Shown here piece by piece: positions 1 to 5,332 of a DNA stretch of 10,108 nucleotides. The position numbers and the translations under genes are program-made. The notes under the pieces were generated by a model, which was given only the letters and a program-made list of their open reading frames with translations, was not told the DNA's origin and searched no databases. Within the stretch, counting starts at the first letter, position 1. Each line of letters starts with the position of its first letter. The stretch is from Cyclostephanos tholiformis (Eukaryota; Bacillariophyta; Thalassiosirophyceae; Thalassiosirales; Thalassiosiraceae): contig JALLPB010001377.1 in assembly GCA_036939975.1 (NCBI GenBank), forward strand, positions 1 through 10,108, given 5' to 3'.

Positions 1-61
1 GACCCTGCAAGAGGAACTATGTATGTAAAACGGCTGCCTTTGAAAACCCCCTAAGTGGGTC

Positions 62-90
62 GTGGTAGACCGGTCCGAGGGGTCTACCAC
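62..90. repeat. Perfect inverted repeat, 10-bp stem, 9-nt loop
   Basis: GTGGTAGACC at 62-71 is exactly complementary to GGTCTACCAC at 81-90. It is the first and longest of three inverted repeats in a row. Confidence 0.8.
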
Positions 91-99
91 TTGACACAT

Positions 100-120
100 T
101 AAGTGTGGAGTTTACACTTA
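100..120. repeat. Perfect inverted repeat, 7-bp stem, 7-nt loop
   Basis: TAAGTGT at 100-106 pairs with ACACTTA at 114-120. A competing 5-bp pairing joins CACTT (88-92) to AAGTG (101-105), so this element and the previous one could switch partners if transcribed. Confidence 0.7.
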
Positions 121-137
121 TAAGTAACGAGTTTAGC

Positions 138-155
138 GGTTTTTAGCGAAAAACC
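138..155. repeat. Perfect inverted repeat, 7-bp stem, AGCG loop
   Basis: GGTTTTT at 138-144 pairs with AAAAACC at 149-155 around a four-base loop. It is the third consecutive hairpin-forming element. Confidence 0.7.
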
Positions 156-293
156 CATTTCACTGCACGGACAAAAAAAAGGAATATTTCACGAACAAGA
201 TTTAAGTTTTGACTCGACACTTAATTTTTAATTTTGGGAACGCTCCAATATTGTGAGATGAAAGAGAATGGTACATTATGGAATAGTACCGCC

Positions 294-311
294 TAGGTAG
301 GTAGGTAGGTA
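294..311. repeat. TAGG tetranucleotide microsatellite
   Basis: Four tandem TAGG units plus a partial unit lie about 80 bases upstream of the start codon of the plastid protein gene. Such tracts usually vary in length between individuals. No function is evident. Confidence 0.85.
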
Positions 312-390
312 AACTATCATTTGATGCCTCGCTCGTTGTTTGACACACCCGAACGTCACTCTGGGGTCAATTTATTTTTTCCTTTTCACC

Positions 391-801
391 ATGAAGCTAC
401 CGTCCCTACTCGCCCTCTTCCTCTCGGTGACGTCGTCATCGGCATTCGTTGTCCATGGCAGGAGATCCACCGCCGCAACCCCGACACAATCAGCCCCGCG
501 AGCATTATTATCTGCAATGCCCAAAGACGAACAATGTAATAATGAAATCGAAAGCCTATCCCACGCCGCGACGGTCGCGGCCGCGACCTTCGTCGCGACG
601 CTCGCCTCCTCACCCCTCGTCTCCCTCGCCGAGGATGACGACTACGTGTACGGGGCGGTAAACGCCCCGGGTGGGATAGGGTTGGCTGTCGGCCTCGGCG
701 TGTTGGCGATCCTGACGGCGGCCGTGCCTGTGATCTTGGCCCCAGGCGAAGATGCCTTCAACGAGATGAAGGATAGGGACGAGAAGAAATGGGGAAAGTA
801 A
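391..801 (+). CDS. Plastid (thylakoid)-targeted small one-helix membrane protein
   Basis: This encodes 136 residues, starting at the ATG in a CACC-ATG context; the frame is open further upstream but has no earlier ATG. Residues 1-18 are a hydrophobic signal peptide ending Ser-Ala, followed directly by Phe19, which matches the heterokont rule for proteins entering secondary plastids. Residues 20-45 are rich in Ser, Thr, Ala and Arg, as in a transit peptide. A second hydrophobic stretch (about 59-79) ends in SLA before an acidic EDDD run and looks like a thylakoid-transfer signal cleaved near residue 80. The predicted mature protein is only about 56 residues: an acidic N-terminus, one membrane helix (about 96-117, Gly/Ala/Leu-rich) and a charged tail with GEDAFNEMKDRD. 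This layout is typical of small nucleus-encoded photosystem subunits, but I do not recognise the family with certainty and give no symbol. The coding region is intronless, and its stop faces the kinase stop 157 nt away. Confidence 0.85.
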   Translation: MKLPSLLALFLSVTSSSAFVVHGRRSTAATPTQSAPRALLSAMPKDEQCNNEIESLSHAATVAAATFVATLASSPLVSLAEDDDYVYGAVNAPGGIGLAVGLGVLAILTAAVPVILAPGEDAFNEMKDRDEKKWGK

Positions 802-958
802 TGAACTTCGACGAGGGCTGTCATGGACTGGCTGTATCTACTTCCTACTTTTTGGTGTCACGTTTGAAAAACAGCATGATTTATCATTTCAGTGCAGTAC
901 AGACACTACAAAAGCTATTATTTATAAGCCCACGATATTACCCACAATTTTTTCCTCT

Positions 959-2644
959 TCATGCGTGATCACGAGCGATGGATGTTTTTGTTGGCTTCGC
1001 TGCGATCGAAATTCCAGACGTAGATTTCGGAAATCGTCCAAATTCAACGATGCTATCATCCAGATTCTTTTTTGACGTTTCTAATAACTCCGCCACCTCA
1101 CGAGCAGTCGGCCTTTCTTCTGGCTTGAATCGATAGCACTGCTCCATCGCATCGAGCAAAAGATTAATGTACGGGTCGTTCATTTTTAGTATTTGCTCTG
1201 GGACTTTGGGCATCTTCCCTTCCAACTTGAGGCGGGAGACTTGATCCTTCTGTTCGTTGGATAATTTTATGCCATCACCGTCTGCCATGTCTCGCCAAGG
1301 CCTTTTATTGTTGGTTGCGAGTTGGAAGAGAAGATTTCCAAGGGCATAGATGTCCACCTTCTCGTTCAGCTTACCAAGTGAATTGCCGTCCGGTCCAACT
1401 TGCTCCTCTGGAGATTTCCACTGTTGGTTTGGAAAATGTCCTACAAATGGACAGGTGGCGTTTGTGCGATTATCTTTCATCGTGAGGACTGCGATGTTGA
1501 AATCATTCAACTTGGGATTATTCTTCGTTCCAATGAAGATGTTGTCGGCGTTGATATCATTGTGCACAAAATTAACTTCGTGCAAAGCGGCAATGCTGTG
1601 GGCAACCTTCACTGCCAAGTCAACCTTGGCCCTTGGAGAGAGACGCTGAATCACCTTTCCCAAAATGTCTTCGCCGCGTTCTGTAACGACCGAAACTCCA
1701 CAAAAGTCATGAACGTCCATAACGTACAAGCAGGACGTCAGTTGTTCCATCGCCAGTGCATCGACCCGGCTGAATTCGAAGTACCTTTCTTCCAGCGGAT
1801 GCCCAATTTTTATGGTCTTGAGGATGACGTTATCAGTAATCTCTTTCTCACCCGGAACTTTGATTTTGAACCTCCACGCATCTCTCCACGATCCGGCGTT
1901 GCTGAGAAATTTCAGCGTTTTGTCGTACAAGCTGTCGCCCAGGCCAAGCGCGTGAACATTGTTACAAGTGGCTAAAGTCGAGGAGTGGAGTGTGAGAGTA
2001 TCGACACACAGGAGGTTGTGAAGCTTGGACTGTCACTTACGGAAATACCCTTTTTGCGATTCAGACATAGGAACACAGTCTTTGTTAGTTTCGTGCTCGG
2101 GGAAAATTTTTCTCTCCATGGACTCCATAACCGAGACATCATTAGAGTCCTTCGTGGCATACAGTTGCGTCGGATCGGAAAAGTCTGCTGGATACTGAAC
2201 AACTTTTCTGCCCGTAACTGGTTGATATTGATCTCCCAAGAAGAAGGTGCGTGGGTATGCTTTGAGAAAGATGTGAAGCTTCCCCCTCAAGAACTTGCCA
2301 CCACCAGTGTTTGAAAGGACTCCCCCAAATGAGTGATTGCCCACGACGATGACGAGCAAATGCAACAAAGCTCCTGTCAATATTACGGATACGAGCGCTC
2401 CAAAGAATCTCCGAGTTGTTGTACGGTGCTGCTTTGGCCCAACGGCGTAATGCTTCTCGTTTGGTTTGGCACGAAGCTCCTGTCTAGGATACTTTGGCTT
2501 AAGTGCCACGGCGATGGATCGGGTTTGGCGCTCGGGAGATAGCTCGATAACCTCGGCACGGAGCTCCTGCCTAGGATACTGTGGCTTGAGGATATCCTCT
2601 GTTGGTGGTGGACTCAATTTGCCTTTGACTGGGCGCACGATCAT
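959..2644 (-). CDS. Membrane-anchored protein kinase-like protein, two exons
   Basis: The exons are 2644-2041 and 1971-959 (minus strand), giving 538 residues. The join is needed because the N-terminal frame stops just after a GTAAGT donor and the kinase frame lacks an upstream ATG; splicing restores one frame (codon c|cc, Pro202). Residues 1-79 are basic and Pro-rich with a repeated LKPxYPRQELRA motif (19-30 and 48-59). Residues 80-101 form one membrane helix preceded by RTTTRR. By the positive-inside rule this suggests a type II topology with the kinase domain in the lumen or outside the cell. The kinase core has a VILK lysine (Lys253), a possible helix-C Glu277, HND at 338-340 (HRD position) with Asn345, DFN at 358-360 (DFG position), SPEE at 388-391 (APE position) and DIYALG at 408-413. 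The key Lys, Asp, Asn and Asp residues are kept, so activity is plausible. The glycine loop is hard to see, HRD/DFG are atypical, and the catalytic-loop Lys is replaced by Asn. Sequons at Asn103, Asn369 and Asn372 would fit lumenal exposure. The substrate is unknown. Confidence 0.85.
1972..2040 (-). other. Intron of the kinase gene (69 nt)
   Basis: Read on the minus strand, the donor is GTAAGT at 2040-2035 and the acceptor is TTTAG ending at 1972. Reading through the intron meets TGA three codons past the junction. Removing it joins the membrane-anchor exon in frame to the kinase exon. The pyrimidine-rich stretch before the acceptor supports the call. Confidence 0.8.
2468..2590. repeat. Intragenic direct repeat in kinase exon 1
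   Basis: Two 36-base copies at 2468-2503 and 2555-2590 differ at only a few positions and both encode LKPxYPRQELRA on the minus strand. They start 87 bases (29 codons) apart, so copy changes would keep the frame. The repeat lies on the side of the membrane helix predicted to face the cytosol. Confidence 0.85.
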
Positions 2645-2728
2645 GGTTTGCGTGCTAAACGAAGTCGAGACGTCCCAAAAAGTGTGACCTCGTAAACAAC
2701 TTTGGGTTTGTCTGCGCCCGAATCATCG

Positions 2729-2858
2729 GTTGAAAACCATCGTGCTATGCAATGTTTTCGATCCCGCGGTCGTTGGCTCCTGAATTTTCCCGAGATACGA
2801 AGTATAATTCATGTTGCATCACGTCTGATCGTGTTTGAATTAAGGTCGAAAACCATCG
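2729..2858. repeat. Direct repeat GTYGAAAACCATCG, two copies
   Basis: Copies at 2729-2742 and 2845-2858 match at 13 of 14 positions. A partial inverted copy (GTTTTCGA) lies just after the first, near 2755. The nearest start codon is that of the kinase, 85 bases from the first copy, so these could be upstream control elements; that is inference only. Confidence 0.6.
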
Positions 2859-2880
2859 CAAGTATGCCGCAAACTGGCAC

Positions 2881-2896
2881 ATTCAAATATTTGAAT
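2881..2896. repeat. Perfect 16-bp palindrome
   Basis: ATTCAAATATTTGAAT reads the same on both strands with no spacer, the form expected of a site for a dimeric DNA-binding protein. It lies between the two divergent start codons, 237 bases from the kinase ATG and 493 bases from the G-alpha ATG. Confidence 0.75.
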
Positions 2897-3122
2897 CCAT
2901 CGTTCAGGACAATTCAGGTGGCTTAAAAGCCTCGTCTGGATCAAGTGCTTCATCAGCACAAAAAACCTCACTTCCTTACAGGACGTCATTGCTCCTGCCA
3001 TGTCCAGCAAACGCGCAAGCTGTACGTCCTCGAGGATTATCGTTGAAAGCAATCCCGGAAAAAAGTCGTTCCTGTTGTGCATCCGCCACGGAGTATCCGC
3101 CACTGCCCTCACTATTCCATGC

Positions 3123-3160
3123 AATATTCGCAGATGGCATCGAGCATGCCATCGAATATT
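3123..3160. repeat. Bulged hairpin, 15 base pairs, 5-nt loop
   Basis: AATATTC (3123-3129) pairs with GAATATT (3154-3160), and GATGGCAT (3133-3140) pairs with ATGCCATC (3146-3153). The only unpaired bases are a GCA bulge (3130-3132) on the left arm and a five-base CGAGC loop. It ends 229 nt before the G-alpha start codon. Confidence 0.8.
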
Positions 3161-3388
3161 CTGTTTCAAGATAACATCATCAAGGTTTATGGCCTTCCCC
3201 AAGAGGACAACGCCATTCTTTAGAGTGCCAGTCGGAGTTTGGTTGATCGCGGCAAAAAAAAAATAGAAAAACACATTTTAAAAATAAAAAAAAACTTGAT
3301 AAAAGAAGAGAGGAAGAGACAAGCACCTCCCCAGCGTAGCGAACTTCACCTTGATTCTGCTCGGCATTGTTGGACCCAGTCTTTCACA

Positions 3389-4462
3389 ATGGGTGGTTGT
3401 GCGAGCAGCGTGAGTGCCGAAGACGCGGCCAAGATAAAGTCATCGAAAGACATCGAGAAAGCCCTTAACGAGCAGTTCAAGATAGAAGATTCAAAGGTGA
3501 AACTTCTATTGCTGGGTGCCGGCGAGTCGGGCAAGTCGACCATCTTCAAGCAGATGCGTGTAATTTTCGGTGCACCATTGACGGAGGAAGAGAAGCAGCA
3601 AATCACACCGGTCGTGTACAGTAACACTATCAGCTCCATGAAGATACTATGCGTGGAGACCAAAAATATGGGGTACGACCAAGACGTTGTTGTCAAGGAC
3701 AAGTTCGAGTTCATGCTAGCATTGAGCGATCAATGTGAGATTAACGAGGAGGTTGGTTGCGCCATCAAGGCGCTTTGGACCGATCCGGGCGTGCTCAAAA
3801 CGTGGAAACGACGATCCGAATTCCAAATCGTTGAGTCTGTCAAGTATTACTTCAACGAGATTGATAGAATAATGAAAAAAGGCTACGTCGCCACGCAGCA
3901 AGATATGCTCTTGGCGCGTGTTCGAACGTCGGGCATCGTGACAGAGAAATACATTATCGATGGCGTTGACTTCGAGATGTATGATGTTGGTGGGCAACGG
4001 AACGAGCGGAAAAAATGGATTCACTGCTTTGAAAACGTTACCGCCGTCATCTTCGTGGCGGCATTGAGTGAATATGACCAAGCCCTATTCGAAGATGCCA
4101 CCGCGAACAGGATGACTGAGGCGGTGAACTTGTTCGGCGACATATGTAATAATAAGGTCTTCCAAGAGTCGAGCATGATCCTCTTCCTGAACAAGAGGGA
4201 TCTGTTTGAGGAAAAAATAAAAGTGAAACATATTGGCGATCAGCCCGCATTTGTCGATTTCCCTGGCAAGCTTGGCGATGCTGATTACTACGAGAAGGGA
4301 TCGAAGTACTTCCTGGACATGTTCTTGGCCAAGAATATGAACAAGGACCGAAAAGTATACAGCCACGCAACTTGTGCCACGGATTCGAAGAACGTGGAAG
4401 TTGTCTTCAACTCTTGCAAAGACATAATTATGAGGAAGAATATGGAGGCGATGGGAATGTAG
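3389..4462 (+). CDS. Heterotrimeric G-protein alpha subunit
   Basis: This encodes 357 residues without an intron, about the family's usual length (Gi-type proteins have 354). It binds and hydrolyses GTP and relays signals from membrane receptors at the inner face of the membrane. The ATG is chosen because it begins MGGCASS, a good N-myristoylation site (Gly2, Ser6) with Cys4 available for palmitoylation; the open frame upstream has no other ATG. The motifs occur in order: P-loop GAGESGKST (43-51), an all-helical domain (about 60-170), switch I with catalytic Arg177 and Mg-binding Thr180, switch II DVGGQR (199-204) with catalytic Gln203, NKRD (268-271) and TCAT (328-331). All catalytic residues are present. 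The C-terminus ends NMEAMGM. Aligned with the animal NLKDCGLF end, the Cys modified by pertussis toxin is replaced by Met and the last residue is missing, so receptor coupling may differ. Confidence 0.97.
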   Translation: MGGCASSVSAEDAAKIKSSKDIEKALNEQFKIEDSKVKLLLLGAGESGKSTIFKQMRVIFGAPLTEEEKQQITPVVYSNTISSMKILCVETKNMGYDQDVVVKDKFEFMLALSDQCEINEEVGCAIKALWTDPGVLKTWKRRSEFQIVESVKYYFNEIDRIMKKGYVATQQDMLLARVRTSGIVTEKYIIDGVDFEMYDVGGQRNERKKWIHCFENVTAVIFVAALSEYDQALFEDATANRMTEAVNLFGDICNNKVFQESSMILFLNKRDLFEEKIKVKHIGDQPAFVDFPGKLGDADYYEKGSKYFLDMFLAKNMNKDRKVYSHATCATDSKNVEVVFNSCKDIIMRKNMEAMGM

Positions 4463-4806
4463 TTTTACGACCTAGTTAACTGAACAAAGTCCTGAAGTGT
4501 GCGGATTGTTTCCGAGTCATTTCTCGCCACGATACGATACACTCCCTCAAATCAATAATACATAATTAGCGAAACAACGTCATTCCAAGCAGGTTTCTTG
4601 AGAGCACCTTGAAAGCCCCATTTTTGCCCTATGGGTGCATGCGATGTTATCCTCCATGCGAACCTCTCGGTCATCGTTGGTTTTACTATGTCAAATTTAA
4701 GACCCTGTCGACGAATCGAATTATTCGCGGACTTGCGGTGTTATATTCGGTCAAGAGCTATCTTCGGATAAACGATTCTCATGATACCCCTGCCTCGTCT
4801 CCCTGG

Positions 4807-4869
4807 TTGATTGTTGTATGATGTCACTGCTCCCCCCCCAAACTTCCCGTTTGATTGTTGTATGACGTC
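4807..4869. repeat. 19-bp direct repeat, about 44-bp period, with CRE-like core
   Basis: Copies at 4807-4825 and 4851-4869 match at 18 of 19 bases, and each is followed by C-rich sequence. The second copy contains TGACGTC, close to the TGACGTCA cAMP-response element core; the first has TGATGTCA. TGACGT-type elements are known from CO2/cAMP-responsive diatom promoters, but any role here is untested. Confidence 0.7.
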
Positions 4870-4988
4870 GCTCTCCCCTCCTCTGGTCTTGCTTGTGTCC
4901 TCCCCCCCCCCTCTCAGGTGGCCAAGGAAATTTCTTCCATGGGTGAACATGCGAGTACTTGATGCGAGATGGTTCCTTAGGGCTCGGG

Positions 4989-4996
4989 GCGCGAAA
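4989..4996. promoter_or_regulatory. E2F-like motif GCGCGAAA
   Basis: It fits the E2F/DP consensus TTTSSCGC on the opposite strand. It lies 324 bases before the reductase ATG and is the most distant of three such motifs. Confidence 0.4.
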
Positions 4997-5189
4997 AAAA
5001 TTGGACCAAACGCCAACAAGCGACCAATACTTCAACACGCCGTTCTGAGACGATGAACCTCCAACGACGATCAATTAAACGACAACCCGATCGTGTGTTT
5101 GAGCCATTCCATCTTACTAACTACGATCTCTTCACAAGGCAATAGGTAGTACGAAAATAGTAAGTACGACGGTATGTAAAAAAACGTGT

Positions 5190-5197
5190 GCGCCAAA
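5190..5197. promoter_or_regulatory. E2F-like motif GCGCCAAA
   Basis: This is the reverse complement of TTTGGCGC, a textbook E2F/DP site, 123 bases upstream of the reductase start codon. Ribonucleotide reductase genes are known E2F targets in plants and animals, which raises confidence above a chance match. Confidence 0.5.
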
Positions 5198-5214
5198 AAA
5201 TCCTCGATATTAAT

Positions 5215-5222
5215 GGCGGGAA
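5215..5222. promoter_or_regulatory. E2F-like motif GGCGGGAA
   Basis: This GGCGGGAA core, common in S-phase gene promoters, is followed by C, so it matches seven of the eight bases of the strict consensus GCGSSAAA. It lies 17 bases after the previous motif. Confidence 0.35.
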
Positions 5223-5250
5223 CAGATCCACTACCATCCTCTGATCTGCG

Positions 5251-5283
5251 ATGCGTGCTAGAGAGCTCCCTCTCACCACTTAA
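5251..5283 (+). other. Short upstream ORF (10 codons) before the reductase
   Basis: An ATG at 5251 opens ten codons and ends at TAA 5281-5283, 36 bases before the reductase ATG. It counts as an upstream ORF only if transcription starts before 5251, which the sequence does not show. Confidence 0.3.
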
Positions 5284-5314
5284 ACACTCACTTTCTCATC
5301 GTAACACACATCGA

Positions 5315-5332
5315 ATGCCATGTACGTCGTAA
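5315..5332 (+). other. Upstream ORF overlapping the reductase start codon
   Basis: An ATG at 5315-5317 lies five bases before the reductase ATG in another frame. It reads five codons (MPCTS) and ends at TAA 5330-5332, inside the reductase gene. A scanning ribosome would meet it first unless it is skipped by leaky scanning. Confidence 0.5.

Larger units (their letters stand above)
1..390. other. Non-coding left flank and 5' region of the plastid protein gene
   Basis: No credible reading frame is seen here. The stretch has three consecutive perfect inverted repeats (62-155), A/T-rich sequence around 170-240 and a TAGG microsatellite at 294-311. The last 30 bases before the ATG at 391 are pyrimidine-rich and end in CACC, a favourable eukaryotic start context. 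The promoter of the downstream gene is presumably in this interval, but I could not single out a core element. Confidence 0.6.
2645..3388. other. Divergent intergenic region between kinase and G-alpha
   Basis: This 744-nt interval separates two start codons facing away from each other and should hold both promoters. It contains a 13/14 direct repeat at 2729-2742 and 2845-2858, a perfect 16-bp palindrome at 2881-2896 and a bulged hairpin at 3123-3160. An A-rich stretch at 3253-3310 probably belongs to the G-alpha promoter or leader. Several frames on both strands are open for 60 to 140 codons between 2840 and 3274, but none has a recognisable domain. A decayed gene is possible. Confidence 0.6.
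4463..5319. other. Intergenic region: G-alpha 3' end and ribonucleotide reductase promoter
   Basis: No believable gene lies in these 857 nt. The left part is the 3' region of G-alpha. The middle (4807-4915) has a 19-bp direct repeat and C-rich tracts, including runs of eight or more C near 4832 and 4903. The right part has E2F-like motifs and two short upstream ORFs ahead of the reductase start. Open frames on the minus strand across 4741-5074 read through the C-rich tracts and have low-complexity products. Confidence 0.6.

Noticed and set aside
340..390. Upstream extension of the plastid protein frame
   Set aside because: It has no ATG, and adding residues would bury the signal peptide that begins at Met 391.
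1400..1975. 191-codon plus-strand frame opposite the kinase exon
   Set aside because: It is the antisense shadow of the conserved kinase domain and has no motif of its own.
2524..2531. TTTGGCGC E2F consensus
   Set aside because: It lies inside kinase exon 1 coding sequence, so it is more likely a chance match; it is useful as a reminder of background frequency.
3239..3388. 50-codon N-terminal extension of the G-alpha frame
   Set aside because: It contains no ATG and is encoded by the A-rich leader. The MGGCASS start with its lipidation signal is the sensible N-terminus.
4741..5074. Overlapping minus-strand open frames upstream of the reductase
   Set aside because: They read through C-rich tracts and the 44-bp repeat, giving repetitive Gly/Arg-rich products; they look like composition artefacts.
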